DNA from: an uncultured Microbacterium sp.
Lineage (GTDB): Bacteria; Actinomycetota; Actinomycetes; Actinomycetales; Microbacteriaceae
DNA: 64,000 nt
NCBI GenBank assembly: GCA_913774665.1
Contig: CAJYHN010000002.1
Span: 496,001-560,000 of the forward strand
Direction of reading: 5' to 3'
Made by a program: the position numbers and the translations under genes. Of the stretch, positions 1-9,446 are shown piece by piece. Positions within the stretch are counted from its first letter, which is position 1; each line of letters opens with the position of its first letter. The notes beneath the pieces were generated by a model. That model was not told the origin of the DNA. It did not search any database and worked only from the letters and a program-made list of their open reading frames with translations.

Positions 1-12
1 TCCACCGCGGGG

Positions 13-666
13 TCAGAAGAGCGTCGGGGCGGCGGCGATGGCCCACGAGTGCCGGTGGTGCACGCTCATTCCGTGCGTCGTGATCGCCTCACGGTGGTCG
101 AGGCTCGCGTAGCCCTTGTTGCGCGCCCACCCGTAGGCGGGATGGTCGTCGTGCAGCCCCGTCATGAGGGTGTCGCGCGCGACCTTGGCGATGACGGATG
201 CCGCGGCCGCACTGGCGCAGTCGCGGTCGGCCTTGACGATGGGTTTCACCGTCAGCCCCGACTCCCCCGCCGGCGTGATGTAGTCGTGGTTGCCGTCGAG
301 GATGACGAGGGCCTCTTCGGGCACGACGCCGTGCGCGCGCAGATCCGCGATCGCGCGGACAGCGGCGAGCCCCAGAGCCCGGATGATGCCGATCTCGTCG
401 ACCTCGACAGAGCTCGCCCACCCCACGGCGCTGTGCTGGACGAAGGCGCCCGCCCGAGCGGCGACCTCGGGCCGCCGAGCCTCGGGAACGAGCTTGGAGT
501 CGCGGAGGCCGGCGGGCACGCGCTTGCGCGAACGCGCCGCGTCGATGACCGCGGCGCCGACCGCCACCGGCCCCGCCAGGGCCCCGCGGCCGACCTCGTC
601 GCACGCGATGACGATCGCGTGTTCCTTCAGCAGACGACGCTCGAGGGTGAGGGTGGGTTCGATCAC
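13..666 (-). CDS. rnhB: Ribonuclease HII
   Basis: Cytosolic RNase HII, which cleaves the RNA strand of RNA:DNA hybrids and removes misincorporated ribonucleotides. The 217-residue protein is full length for the family. The N-terminal motif ACDEVGRG (about residues 21-28) supplies the first two acidic catalytic residues; LDGN (about residue 120) and KADRDCASAAAASVIAKVARD carry the rest of the DEDD set. It starts with GTG at 666, whose GTGA overlaps the stop of lepB, so it is probably translationally coupled to that gene. The order lepB-rnhB downstream of rplS is common in actinobacteria. High certainty. Confidence 0.95.
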   Translation of the reverse strand: MIEPTLTLERRLLKEHAIVIACDEVGRGALAGPVAVGAAVIDAARSRKRVPAGLRDSKLVPEARRPEVAARAGAFVQHSAVGWASSVEVDEIGIIRALGLAAVRAIADLRAHGVVPEEALVILDGNHDYITPAGESGLTVKPIVKADRDCASAAAASVIAKVARDTLMTGLHDDHPAYGWARNKGYASLDHREAITTHGMSVHHRHSWAIAAAPTLF

Positions 667-1412
667 TGCGCTCCCGGCGCGGGGACCCCCGCGAACACCT
701 CGTGGTGGAAGTCGATCAGGCCGAAGCGCGTGAACGGCCAGGTGATGAGGAACGCACGCCCCACGACGTTGTCGACGGGCACGAAGCCCTGCCCGGGCTG
801 ATCCTGGTTGAAGCGCGAGTCGCGCGAGCTGTTGCGGTTGTCGCCCAGGACCCAGAGCGAGCCGTCGGGCACCGTGATGTCGTAGGGAACGGGATTGGGC
901 GCGGTCGCCCCCGGAGCCAGTCGCACGTACGGCTCATCGAGCGGCACGCCGTTGACCGTCGTCTGCCCCAGGACGTTGCAGCAGACGACGTGGTCGCCCG
1001 CCGTGCCGATCACACGCTTGATGAGGTGATCGTCGCTGTCGGGAGCCGACAGCCCGAAGAGCGACAGCACCCAGTCGGCGCCCTCGACCACCGGGGACCG
1101 CTGCTCGGTGGGGTTCGGCGGCAGCCAGCCACCGGGGTCGCGGAACACGACCACGTCACCCCGCGAGTACTGACCGAACTTCGGGGTCAGCTCGTCCACG
1201 AGGATACGGTCCTTGATCAGCAGCGTGTTCTCCATCGACGCCGACGGGATGTAGAACGAGCGGACGACGAAGGTCTTCACGAGGAACGACACCACGAGCG
1301 CGATCAGCACGATCACGAGGAGATCGCGGAAGAACGCCCCCCATCCGCGTCGACGCCGTCCGGCGGAGCGGGATGCCACGGCATCCGGGGTCGAGGCGGT
1401 CTGGTCGCTCAT
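663..1412 (-). CDS. lepB: Signal peptidase I
   Basis: Membrane-bound type I signal peptidase, which removes signal peptides from secreted proteins. It has 249 residues. A basic cytoplasmic start (RRRRGWG) precedes one membrane segment around residues 30-50. The catalytic serine lies in IPSASMENTL, the general-base lysine in HLIKRVIG, and the family box GDNRNSSRDSR is near the C-terminus. The ATG at 1412 is chosen because AGGA lies just upstream; a longer open frame to 1535 would run into the rplS terminator. A GGATGCC/GGCATCC inverted pair (1371-1386) sits in the codons just after the start. Confidence 0.93.
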   Translation of the reverse strand: MSDQTASTPDAVASRSAGRRRRGWGAFFRDLLVIVLIALVVSFLVKTFVVRSFYIPSASMENTLLIKDRILVDELTPKFGQYSRGDVVVFRDPGGWLPPNPTEQRSPVVEGADWVLSLFGLSAPDSDDHLIKRVIGTAGDHVVCCNVLGQTTVNGVPLDEPYVRLAPGATAPNPVPYDITVPDGSLWVLGDNRNSSRDSRFNQDQPGQGFVPVDNVVGRAFLITWPFTRFGLIDFHHEVFAGVPAPGAQ

Positions 1413-1510
1413 GTGTTCCTTCACCGGGTTCGACGCACACCGAGCGAACCGCAGGAACCAGGGTCGCACATCGCGGAGCCGCCCCGTGACCGACGACGCC
1501 GTGAGAACGC

Positions 1511-1545
1511 CGAACGCCCCGCGGGTGAAACCCACGGGGCGTTCG
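1511..1545 (-). terminator. Terminator hairpin after rplS
   Basis: A 16-bp stem with one mismatch, built from CGAACGCCCCG and its complement around a GAA loop, lies just past the rplS stop. There is no long T-run, as is usual in high-GC actinobacteria. It separates rplS from lepB. Confidence 0.75.
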
Positions 1546-1556
1546 GGAGAGCGGAC

Positions 1557-1913
1557 TCAGCGGTCGCGCTTCTCCTTGATCTTGGCCTTCTTGCCGCGCA
1601 GGCTGCGCAGGTAGTACAGCTTGGCGCGACGCACGTCACCGCGCGTGACGACCTCGATGTGGTCGATCACGGGGCTGTGGACCGGGAAGGTGCGCTCCAC
1701 GCCGACCTGGAAGCTGACCTTGCGGACGCAGAAGGTCTCGCGCACGCCGTCGCCCGAGCGGCCGATGACGACGCCCTGGAACACCTGGATACGCGAGCGG
1801 TTGCCTTCGGTGATGTTGACGTGCACCTTGACGGTGTCGCCGGGGGCGAAGGCGGGGATGTCGGAGCGCAGCGAGGCTGCGTCGACGGAGTCGAGGATCT
1901 GCATGATCGTCAC
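1557..1913 (-). CDS. rplS: 50S ribosomal protein L19
   Basis: Large-subunit protein at the 30S-50S interface. The 118 residues match the family length. The signature region includes [20 protein letters not shown] and the basic end [20 protein letters not shown]. It starts with ATG at 1913 and is followed by a strong hairpin, so it is probably transcribed separately from lepB-rnhB. The upstream 177 nt hold its promoter region, but I see no clear hexamers there. Confidence 0.97.
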   Translation of the reverse strand: MTIMQILDSVDAASLRSDIPAFAPGDTVKVHVNITEGNRSRIQVFQGVVIGRSGDGVRETFCVRKVSFQVGVERTFPVHSPVIDHIEVVTRGDVRRAKLYYLRSLRGKKAKIKEKRDR

Positions 1914-2090
1914 TTCCTGCGACCGCCACAGGTCGATCGCACGATAAAAGGGAAAAAGGTGTGACGTGCCCGAGGCCGCGGGATGCGGCGGACTCCCCTG
2001 AGGCAGAGCCGGTCAGGGCACAAGTGTCTATTCTGCCACGCGCAGGCCGACCCGCCAAAACGGTCCGTCCGCCGCGGCCACGCCACGACG

Positions 2091-2582
2091 TCAGTCGGGG
2101 CGCCGCGTCTCCGGAACGATGATGACCTCGGCATCCCGAGTCTGCTCGCGGCTCTGGCGCGGCGGCGGGATGTAGGCGGTCCCATCGGTCGCGTGCAGCA
2201 CCGTCACCGCCCCGCGCGCCTCGTTCCACAGCTGCGCGAGAGACGACCAGAACAACACCAGCGCTCCCACGATCGACAGAACGAGCAACGGGAAGAAGAC
2301 CCGGGAGTCGAAGAAGCCGAGGGCGACGATCACGACCTGCCAGATGCCCAGGCCCGCCAGATCCCGCCACGACACCGCGCGGCTCTCGCGCACGCTGCCT
2401 CGCGCGCGCACCAGGAGCGTCAGGACGAGCTGCGAGACGAAGACGGCCGGAACCGCGACGAAGAGCCAGAGAAGGCCCCAGGCGCTGCCTCCCGAGAAGA
2501 CGATCCACCCGACGAACAGCCACAGCGGCAGCACGAACGCGGCCGGGAACAGCCAGTGGAGGAACAGTCGTCGCAACGCCAT
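2091..2582 (-). CDS. Four-helix membrane protein, function unknown
   Basis: A 163-residue protein with about four hydrophobic segments (about residues 10-30, 36-56, 77-95 and 97-112) and a hydrophilic tail ending PETRRPD. I do not recognise a named family. It lies between rplS and the divergently transcribed map gene. The reading frame, codon use and membrane pattern are convincing for a real gene, but no catalytic motif is visible. Confidence 0.75.
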   Translation of the reverse strand: MALRRLFLHWLFPAAFVLPLWLFVGWIVFSGGSAWGLLWLFVAVPAVFVSQLVLTLLVRARGSVRESRAVSWRDLAGLGIWQVVIVALGFFDSRVFFPLLVLSIVGALVLFWSSLAQLWNEARGAVTVLHATDGTAYIPPPRQSREQTRDAEVIIVPETRRPD

Positions 2583-2700
2583 GACCCGACACTAGGGCGC
2601 GCGCATGTGCTTCGCCTCTGAGAAGGCTATGGCGCACGCGCATCCGACGGCGGGGCCGCGGATCGGAGACAATGGAGGTTCGACGCGAGAGGAACCACCC

Positions 2701-3483
2701 ATGATCGAACTGCGCACCCCGGCCGAGATCGACGCGATGCGCCCCGCCGGACGCTTCGTCGCGGAGGTGCTGGCCACATTGCGCGCCGAGACCAAGGTGG
2801 GCACCAACCTGCTGCAGCTGGACCGTCGCGCACACGACATGATCCGCTCGGCCGGCGCGGAGTCGTGCTACATCGATTACCACCCCTCCTTCGGCGCGAG
2901 CCCCTTCGGCAAGGTTCTCTGCACGTCGATCAACGACGCCGTCCTGCACGGACTCCCCCACGACTATGTGCTGCGCGACGGAGACCTCGTCTCGCTCGAC
3001 TTCGCCGCGTCCGTCGACGGCTGGGTCGCCGACTCCGCCGTCTCGTTCGTCGTGGGCACCGCTCGCGACGAGGACCTCGCCCTCATAGACACCTCGCAGC
3101 GCGCACTGGCCGCCGCGATCGAGACCGCGACCGTGGGCCGCAAGATCGGCGACATCTCCGCCGCGATCGCCGCCGTCGCCCACGCCGAGGGGCTGAGCAT
3201 CAACACCGACTTCGGCGGCCACGGCGTCGGCCGCACGATGCACGGCGACCCGCACGTCGCCAACGACGGCAAGGCCGGCCGCGGCTACCCGCTGCGCGAC
3301 GGTCTCGTGCTGGCTCTCGAGCCGTGGTTCCTCCAGACCACCGACGAACTGATCACCGACCCCGACGGATGGACGCTGCGCAGCGCCGACGGATCGCGCG
3401 GGGCGCACTCCGAGCACACCGTGGCGATCACCGCCGACGGTCCCCTCGTCCTGACCGATCGCTCGTTCCTGGGCGTCGACTGA
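2701..3483 (+). CDS. map: Type I methionine aminopeptidase
   Basis: Removes the N-terminal methionine from nascent proteins using two metal ions. It has 260 residues. Metal ligands are visible in SLDFAASVDGW and DSAVSF (the two aspartates), GGHGVGRTMH (histidine), and the glutamates in LALEPWF and SEHTVAIT. ATG 2701 is preceded by GAGAGGAA, a good ribosome-binding site, so the upstream in-frame ATG at 2605 is not used. Convergent with trmD, with which it shares a hairpin terminator. Confidence 0.96.
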   Translation: MIELRTPAEIDAMRPAGRFVAEVLATLRAETKVGTNLLQLDRRAHDMIRSAGAESCYIDYHPSFGASPFGKVLCTSINDAVLHGLPHDYVLRDGDLVSLDFAASVDGWVADSAVSFVVGTARDEDLALIDTSQRALAAAIETATVGRKIGDISAAIAAVAHAEGLSINTDFGGHGVGRTMHGDPHVANDGKAGRGYPLRDGLVLALEPWFLQTTDELITDPDGWTLRSADGSRGAHSEHTVAITADGPLVLTDRSFLGVD

Positions 3484-3494
3484 CGGAAGATCCC

Positions 3495-3523
3495 GGATGC
3501 CGTGGCCCGAGGTCACGGCATCC
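3495..3523. terminator. Bidirectional terminator between map and trmD
   Basis: GGATGCCGTG pairs with CACGGCATCC (13 bp with one mismatch, tight loop) between two convergent genes. The arms are an inverted pair of the GGATGCC heptamer that is over-represented throughout this window. Confidence 0.75.
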
Positions 3524-3553
3524 TCCCGGCAGCGCCGGAAGAGCTGTGCCGCG

Positions 3554-4243
3554 TCAGTCGGCGAGCAGGTCGGGGCGCCGCTCGCGCGTGCGCTCGATCT
3601 GCTGCTCGCGGCGCCAGGTCGCCACGGCGCCGTGGTTACCGCTCAGGAGCACGGGCGGCACCTCTCGCTCGCGCCACACAGCCGGCTTGGTGAACGAGGG
3701 GTACTCGAGCAGGCCGTCCTCGTGCGACTCCTCGACGAGGCTCTCGGGGTTGCCGACGACACCGGGGATCAGTCGTCCGATCGCCTCGACCATCGCCATG
3801 ACGGCGACCTCTCCCCCGTTGAGCACGTAATCGCCGAGAGAGATCAGACGCACGTCGCCCCGCTCTGCGGCGTAGTCGAAGACGCGCTCGTCGATGCCCT
3901 CGTACCGGCCGCAGCCGAAGACGAGGTGCGGGGCGGTGGAGAGCTCTCGCGCCGTCGCCTGCGTGAACCGCTCGCCCGCGGGCGAGGGGAAGATGATGAC
4001 CGGACGCGCTTCGGCGTCGCTCGTCACGTCGTCGAGCGCTTCGCCCCAGGGCTCGGGCTTCATGACCATACCGGCACCGCCGCCGTAGGGGGTGTCGTCG
4101 ACGGTGCGGTGACGGTCGTATGTGTAGTCACGCAGATCGCGGATGCGGACGTCGAGCAGACCGCTCTGCCGGGCTTTGCCGAGCAACGACACCTCGAGAG
4201 CATCGAAGATCGTCGGGAAGATCGAGACGATGTCGATGCGCAC
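3554..4243 (-). CDS. trmD: tRNA (guanine-37-N1)-methyltransferase
   Basis: SPOUT-class enzyme that methylates G37 next to the anticodon using SAM, which limits frameshifting. It has 229 residues. The start [15 protein letters not shown], the motif [15 protein letters not shown], and the trefoil-knot SAM region [20 protein letters not shown] are all present. GTG 4243 is one nucleotide past the rimM stop, indicating coupled translation. Last gene of the rpsP-KH-rimM-trmD operon. Confidence 0.96.
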   Translation of the reverse strand: MRIDIVSIFPTIFDALEVSLLGKARQSGLLDVRIRDLRDYTYDRHRTVDDTPYGGGAGMVMKPEPWGEALDDVTSDAEARPVIIFPSPAGERFTQATARELSTAPHLVFGCGRYEGIDERVFDYAAERGDVRLISLGDYVLNGGEVAVMAMVEAIGRLIPGVVGNPESLVEESHEDGLLEYPSFTKPAVWREREVPPVLLSGNHGAVATWRREQQIERTRERRPDLLAD

Positions 4244-4244
4244 G

Positions 4245-4892
4245 TCAGTCCTCGGGGGTGTCGGGGGTCTCGCCGTCGGACTCGTTGGACGTCGAGACGG
4301 GTTCGGGCTCGTCGTCGGCCTCGGCCGGGAGCTCTTCGAAGAGCCCCGCGGGCGGGGTGACGACGACGCGGCCACCCGCGATGTCGACCTCGGGGACGAT
4401 GGCGCCCACGAAGGGGACGAGGACCTCACGATCCTCGCCGGCCATCCGGACGATCAAGAGGTCCTGGGCCGGGAAGTGATCGACGCGGGCGACGCGCCCG
4501 ATCACGGCGCCGTCGCGCACGACGTCGAGACCGACGAGCTGATGGTCGTACCAGGCATCGTCCTCGGCGGGAGCCGCTTCGGCATCCTGATCGATCCACA
4601 GGATGGCCTTCACCAGCTCTTCGGCCGCGTTGCGGTCGTCGACGCCCTCGAAGAAGGCGACCGGGTGCGAGTTCATCCAGCGGAATTCACGGACCGTCAG
4701 CTCGCGGCCGTGCCACGGCGAGGACTCCGGAACCTGCAGGGTGAAGGTGCTCCCCGGCGTGAAGCGCCCGTCGGGGTCGTCGGTGTACAGCTCGAGCTTG
4801 AACGCGCCCTTCAGGCCGTGTGCCTTGACGAGTCGTCCGACGCGGAGCTGGGTCTTGGCGGGCTGCGCGCCCGCGGTGTCGCCGTTCGCCAT
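4245..4892 (-). CDS. rimM: 16S rRNA processing protein RimM
   Basis: Assembly factor for the 30S head that binds S19. The 215 residues contain the N-terminal RimM barrel ([20 protein letters not shown]) and a C-terminal PRC barrel ([18 protein letters not shown]). An acidic, serine-rich tail of about 30 residues (ending [10 protein letters not shown]) extends beyond the usual family length, a common feature in this bacterial family. Its ATG overlaps the stop of the KH-domain gene. Confidence 0.95.
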   Translation of the reverse strand: MANGDTAGAQPAKTQLRVGRLVKAHGLKGAFKLELYTDDPDGRFTPGSTFTLQVPESSPWHGRELTVREFRWMNSHPVAFFEGVDDRNAAEELVKAILWIDQDAEAAPAEDDAWYDHQLVGLDVVRDGAVIGRVARVDHFPAQDLLIVRMAGEDREVLVPFVGAIVPEVDIAGGRVVVTPPAGLFEELPAEADDEPEPVSTSNESDGETPDTPED

Positions 4893-5122
4893 CAGTCGTC
4901 GGCGACGTCGACGCGCACGCGACGCCCGTCGGCGAGAGCCGACACGACCGTGCGCAGTGCCTTGGCGGTGCGTCCGCCGCGCCCGATCACGCGACCCCGG
5001 TCATCGGGGTGCACGCGAACCTCCAGCACGTCACCGCGAGGCGAAGAGCTGGAACGGATGGTCACGGCATCGGGGTGATCGACGATCCCCTTGACGACGT
5101 GTTCGAGCGCGGCAGACAGCAC
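4892..5122 (-). CDS. khpA: KH-domain RNA-binding protein (KhpA/YlqC type)
   Basis: A 76-residue single-KH protein with the GXXG loop in GRVIGRGGRTAKAL. Proteins of this type bind RNA, act with a Jag/KhpB partner in some bacteria, and are encoded between rpsP and rimM in most actinobacteria, as here. The stop overlaps the rimM start and the start is 5 nt after the rpsP stop. Confidence 0.9.
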   Translation of the reverse strand: MLSAALEHVVKGIVDHPDAVTIRSSSSPRGDVLEVRVHPDDRGRVIGRGGRTAKALRTVVSALADGRRVRVDVADD

Positions 5123-5127
5123 GGGAA

Positions 5128-5541
5128 TTACTCGGCCGAGGTCTCGGCGGCGTCCTCAGCGGGCGCCTCGGCGGGAGCTTCGGCCTTCTTCTCGGCCTTG
5201 GGCTTGACGACCGACTTCTTCGAGGCGTCGGCCTCGAACGCGGCCTTGGGCTCGCGGACCTTGACGGTCGAGACGGCGTTCTTGTCGCCCTTGAACTTGC
5301 CCCAGTCGCCCGTGAGCTTGAGGATGGCGGCGACCTGCTCGGTGGGCTGCGCGCCCACGGAGAGCCAGTACTGCGCACGCTCGGAGTCGACCTCGATGAA
5401 CGAGGGCTCCTCGGTCGGGTGGTACTTGCCGATCTCCTCGATGACACGACCATCGCGCTTGGTGCGCGAGTCGGCGACGACGATGCGGTAGTAGGGCGCG
5501 CGGATCTTTCCGAGGCGCTTGAGACGGATCTTGACAGCCAC
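5128..5541 (-). CDS. rpsP: 30S ribosomal protein S16
   Basis: Primary-binding protein of the small subunit. It has 137 residues: the core ([20 protein letters not shown]) is followed by an alanine-, lysine- and glutamate-rich tail from about residue 108, typical of actinobacterial S16. GTG 5541 is chosen because GGAGTCATC lies directly upstream and the product then starts with the family's AVKIRL. First gene of the operon. Confidence 0.96.
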   Translation of the reverse strand: MAVKIRLKRLGKIRAPYYRIVVADSRTKRDGRVIEEIGKYHPTEEPSFIEVDSERAQYWLSVGAQPTEQVAAILKLTGDWGKFKGDKNAVSTVKVREPKAAFEADASKKSVVKPKAEKKAEAPAEAPAEDAAETSAE

Positions 5542-5774
5542 GATGACTCCAAATGATGAAAACGAACGAACCGAACGCCTGGAGAGTGGGGTGCACACCC
5601 GGCGGAAGCTCAAAAGGGTGGACCGATACCGGATAGAGGGTCGAGTAGCGGGTCCAGCCCTCTATTCTGCCAGATCCGCGGGCCTCGCGGTGACACGCGA
5701 CGCGCCGCGACACGCGGCGTCTCGAAGGGGAGCGGAGGATCCCGGCATCCGACCCGCGTGTCAGACTGAGCCGC

Positions 5775-6938
5775 ATGAGGCTGCCGTTCGCTGCATCGAC
5801 GCGTTCGTCCGTGGGTCTGGAATGGGAGCTCATGCTCGCGGACCGCGAGACGGGCGATCTGGTCCCCCGCGCGCCCGAGATCCTCGACCAGCTCGAAGAG
5901 AAGACCGAGCTCGAACGCTTCACGGTCACCGGTGAGCTGCTCACGAACACCGTCGAGGTGACCAGCGGCGTGGGGCACACCGTCGCCGAGGCCGTCGACG
6001 ACATCGCGGACGCCATCTGCGCCCTGCGCGAAGAGACCGAGCCGCGCGGGGTCGAGGTCCTGTGCGCCGGCAGCCACCCCTTCGCGCAGTGGTTCGACCA
6101 GGAGGTCACCGACAAGACGCGCTATCACTCGCTCATCGAGCGCACCCAGTGGTGGGGGCGAAACATGATGATCTGGGGCATCCACGTGCACGTCGGCGTG
6201 GACGATGTCGAGAAGGTCATCCCCATCGTCAACGCGCTGAACGTCTACCTCCCCCACCTCCAGGCGCTGTCGGCATCCAGTCCCTTCTGGGCGGGCGAGC
6301 GCACGGGGTACGCCTCGAATCGCGCTCTCGTGTTCCAGCAGCTCCCGACGGCGGGCCTGCCCTGGCAGCTCGACTCCTGGGGCGACTTCGAGAACTACCT
6401 CGACGACATGGTCCGCACCGGAGTGATGGCGGATGCCAGTGAGGTGCGCTGGGACATCCGCCCGGCGCCCAAGTGGGGCACGGTCGAGATCCGCGCCTGC
6501 GACGGCATGTCGACCCTGCCCGAGCTGGCCGCGGTCGCCTCGCTCGCGCAGACCCTCGTCGAGCACTTCTCGCGGCTGCTCGACGAGGGGCGCGAGCTTC
6601 CCGGCATCCCGCCCTGGTACGCCCGCGAGAACAAGTGGCGCGCGGCGCGGTACGGGCTCGACGCGCGGGTCATCGTCGACCGCGAGGGGACGCAGCGCCC
6701 CGTGGTCGAGCACCTGCGCGAGACGATGGAGGAGCTCGCCGACATCGCCCTCGAGCTGAAGTGCGCGAAGGAGTTCGCGAGTCTCGAGACGATCCTCGCC
6801 ACCGGCGGCAGCTCGGCGCGGCAGATCGCCGTCGCCGACGCGGCCGACGGCGACCTGCGCGAGGTGGTGCAGCACCTCATCCGCGAGTTCCGCGGGGGCC
6901 CGACCCTGCGCGAGCACCTCGCGGCCCTGCGCGTCTAG
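5775..6938 (+). CDS. YbdK-type carboxylate-amine ligase (GCS2 family)
   Basis: ATP-dependent ligase of the glutamate-cysteine ligase 2 family, 387 residues. Conserved features are VGLEWELML at the start, HVHVGVDD (about residue 140), and the arginine-rich stretch VRWDIRPAPKWGTVEIRACD. YbdK proteins have weak glutamate-cysteine ligase activity in E. coli. Because this lineage makes mycothiol rather than glutathione, the true substrate is unknown. It is monocistronic, divergent from rpsP and followed by an SGNH hydrolase with its own promoter. Confidence 0.85.
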   Translation: MRLPFAASTRSSVGLEWELMLADRETGDLVPRAPEILDQLEEKTELERFTVTGELLTNTVEVTSGVGHTVAEAVDDIADAICALREETEPRGVEVLCAGSHPFAQWFDQEVTDKTRYHSLIERTQWWGRNMMIWGIHVHVGVDDVEKVIPIVNALNVYLPHLQALSASSPFWAGERTGYASNRALVFQQLPTAGLPWQLDSWGDFENYLDDMVRTGVMADASEVRWDIRPAPKWGTVEIRACDGMSTLPELAAVASLAQTLVEHFSRLLDEGRELPGIPPWYARENKWRAARYGLDARVIVDREGTQRPVVEHLRETMEELADIALELKCAKEFASLETILATGGSSARQIAVADAADGDLREVVQHLIREFRGGPTLREHLAALRV

Positions 6939-6975
6939 AGGCGAACCTCCGCGCTCGTTCATAGGTCAGCGAACC

Positions 6976-6981
6976 TAGGAT
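6976..6981 (+). promoter_or_regulatory. -10 element for a leaderless SGNH-hydrolase mRNA
   Basis: TAGGAT matches TANNNT, and exactly 6 nt separate it from the ATG at 6988, placing the predicted transcript start on the start codon. No Shine-Dalgarno sequence is present. Confidence 0.55.
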
Positions 6982-6987
6982 CGCGTC

Positions 6988-7713
6988 ATGACCTTCGGAC
7001 GCCGCTCCACCGTGGCTTCGCTGACCGTCCTCTCTGCGGGCGCGGTCGCGATGCTCGCCGGCTGCGCCGCCGATCCCACCGCCCCCGCGGCCCTGCCCAC
7101 CTTCGCCGCCCCCGCGCTCGAGGCGAGTCCCTCCCCCTCGTCGACCCCCACGGGGCCCCTGCGGGTGGTGAGCCTGGGGGACTCCCTCATGTCGGGCTTC
7201 GGCCTGGAGCCGCAGCAGGCGTGGCCGACGCTCCTCGCCGCGCGCGCCCACGTTTCGCTGACGAACCTCGCGTGCCCCGGCATGGGCTTCGTGGTGCAGG
7301 GCGACTGCGGAACCGCCTACGCCGGCCTAGTGCCCGCTGTCGCCGCCCTGCAGCCGCAGCTGCTCGTCGTCGAGTCCTCCAGCAACGACTTCTGGGAGGA
7401 CGAGGACGAGATCCGCATCGACACCGCCGACACCGTCGATCAGTTGCGCGCGGCCGCTCCCGATGCCCGCATCATCGGCCTGAGCACGATCTGGAACGAC
7501 GACCCCGACGTCCCCACCGACACGAAGGTGACCTCCGACGCGCTCAAGGACGCCGTCGAGAAGGTCGGGGGAACCTTCATCGACGTCGGGCAGCCCCTCG
7601 CGGGCCACCCGGAGTGGATGCAGGAGGACGACGTCCACCCCACCCCGCGCGGTCAGCGCGCGATCGAGCAGACGGTCATGTCCGCCCTGCAGGACGCCGA
7701 CGTCCTGCCCTGA
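6988..7713 (+). CDS. SGNH/GDSL-hydrolase lipoprotein
   Basis: Surface-anchored esterase-like protein, 241 residues. The signal peptide ends in the lipobox LAGC (Cys about 26), followed by a proline- and serine-rich linker. The GDS nucleophile is in VSLGDSLMSG, the block III asparagine in ESSSNDFW, and the Asp/His pair in DDVHPTPRG, so all four SGNH blocks are present. Substrate unknown; acyl or acetyl esters in the cell envelope are likely. A small GC-rich hairpin (about 7720-7739) separates it from the convergent ffh. Confidence 0.85.
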   Translation: MTFGRRSTVASLTVLSAGAVAMLAGCAADPTAPAALPTFAAPALEASPSPSSTPTGPLRVVSLGDSLMSGFGLEPQQAWPTLLAARAHVSLTNLACPGMGFVVQGDCGTAYAGLVPAVAALQPQLLVVESSSNDFWEDEDEIRIDTADTVDQLRAAAPDARIIGLSTIWNDDPDVPTDTKVTSDALKDAVEKVGGTFIDVGQPLAGHPEWMQEDDVHPTPRGQRAIEQTVMSALQDADVLP

Positions 7714-7746
7714 CGCAAATGCCGGGGTCTCCCCCGGGCGACGGCG

Positions 7747-9291
7747 TCAGCCGCGACCGAGCATCTTCTGCAGCTCGGCGAGGTCGGCCTCGCTCGGCGC
7801 CGCCTGTCCGCCCAGGCCGAAGCCCGAGCCGGTGGCCGGAGCGGATGCCGCGATACCGGCGTTCTCGGCCGCGCGCTTGGCGGGGTTGCCCGAACGCGAG
7901 CCCTTCGCCTTCTGCTGCTTGCCGCGCTTGGACGACGCGCCGGGCTTGCCGCCGACGGGTCCCATGCCGGGGATGTTGGGCACGCCGCCGCGCGCGACGG
8001 TCTTCATCATCTTGGCGGCCTGGTCGAACCGCTGGACGAGCTGATTGACGTCGGTGACCGTCATGCCCGAACCGCGGGCGATGCGCAGGCGGCGCGAGCC
8101 GTTGAGCATCTTGGGGTTTCGTCGCTCGGCGACGGTCATCGAGCGGATGATCGCCTCGGTTCGGTCGATCTCGCGCTCGTCGAAGTTCTCGAGCTGCTGC
8201 TTCATGTTTCCCATGCCGGGGAGCATCCCCAGCATCTTCTTCATGGAGCCCATCTTCTTCATCTGCTGCATCTGCTCGAGGAAGTCCTCGAGCGTGAAGG
8301 TCTCGGTCGCGAGCTTCTCGGCGACCTTCATCGCCTCGGCCTCGTCGAACGCCGACTGCGCCTGCTCGATCAGGGTGAGGATGTCACCGAGGTCGAGGAT
8401 GCGCGATGCCATGCGGTCGGGGTAGAAGGGCTCGACGTCGTCGAGACCCTCACCGGTCGAGGCGAAGATGATGGGGCGACCGGTGACCGACGCGACCGAC
8501 AGCGCGGCACCACCGCGCGCGTCGCCGTCGAGCTTCGACAGCACGACGCCGGTGAAGTCGACGCCGTCCTGGAACGCCTTCGCCGTGTTCACGGCATCCT
8601 GACCGATCATCGCGTCGATGACGAACAGCACCTCGTCGGGCTCGGTGGCCTTGCGGATGTCGGACGCCTGCTTCATCAGCTCGGCGTCGACGCCGAGGCG
8701 ACCGGCGGTGTCGATGATGACGATGTCGTGCTGCTGGCGGGTGGCGTAGGCGACGCCGTCGCGGGCGACCTTGACCGGGTCGCCGACGCCGTTCCCCGGC
8801 TCGGGCGCGTAGATCGTGGCTCCCGCGCGCTCGGCGACGACCTGCAGCTGGTTGACGGCGTTGGGACGCTGGAGGTCGCACGCGACGAGCAGCGGGGTGT
8901 GGCCGTCCTTCTCGAGCATCTTGGCGAGCTTGCCGGCGAAGGTGGTCTTACCGGATCCCTGGAGACCGGCGAGCATGATCACCGTCGGCGGGTTCTTGGC
9001 GAACTGCAGGCGACGCTGCTGCCCGCCCAGGATGCCGATCAGCTCGTCGTTGACGATCTGCACGACCTGCTGCGCAGGGTTCAGCGCCCGGTTGACCTCA
9101 TCGCCCAGGGCGCGCTCGCGCACCGCGGCGGTGAACTCCTTGACCACGGGCAGCGCGACGTCGGCGTCGAGGAGGGCGCGGCGGATCTCGCGCACCGTCC
9201 CGTCGACGTCGGCGGGCGTGAGCTGGCCCTTCTTCCGGAGGTTGCGGAAGGTCTCTGTGAGCCGGTCGGAGAGGGTGCCGAAAGTCGCCAT
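7747..9291 (-). CDS. ffh: Signal recognition particle protein Ffh (SRP54)
   Basis: GTPase that binds 4.5S RNA and signal sequences and delivers ribosomes to FtsY. It has 514 residues: N-domain; G-domain with P-loop GLQGSGKTTFAGKL (about residues 105-118), DTAGRLGVD and the TKLD-like SKLDGDARGGA; then a methionine-rich M-domain (MQQMKKMGSMKKMLGMLPG) that binds RNA and signal peptides; then a glycine/alanine-rich tail. Its partner ftsY is about 5 kb away at 14.4 kb. Confidence 0.97.
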   Translation of the reverse strand: MATFGTLSDRLTETFRNLRKKGQLTPADVDGTVREIRRALLDADVALPVVKEFTAAVRERALGDEVNRALNPAQQVVQIVNDELIGILGGQQRRLQFAKNPPTVIMLAGLQGSGKTTFAGKLAKMLEKDGHTPLLVACDLQRPNAVNQLQVVAERAGATIYAPEPGNGVGDPVKVARDGVAYATRQQHDIVIIDTAGRLGVDAELMKQASDIRKATEPDEVLFVIDAMIGQDAVNTAKAFQDGVDFTGVVLSKLDGDARGGAALSVASVTGRPIIFASTGEGLDDVEPFYPDRMASRILDLGDILTLIEQAQSAFDEAEAMKVAEKLATETFTLEDFLEQMQQMKKMGSMKKMLGMLPGMGNMKQQLENFDEREIDRTEAIIRSMTVAERRNPKMLNGSRRLRIARGSGMTVTDVNQLVQRFDQAAKMMKTVARGGVPNIPGMGPVGGKPGASSKRGKQQKAKGSRSGNPAKRAAENAGIAASAPATGSGFGLGGQAAPSEADLAELQKMLGRG

Positions 9292-9446
9292 GATGTGACG
9301 AGTTTACGCGGGGCGCGCCGCGTTCGCCGCCGCACACTCACCCGCCGGGCGCCCGAGGCGGGCGATTCGCCGATCCCGAACCCTTCACGGAGGGATGCCG
9401 CTGACCCCGCCCCTCACGCGAGGGTGGGGCGGACGGCCCTGTCGTG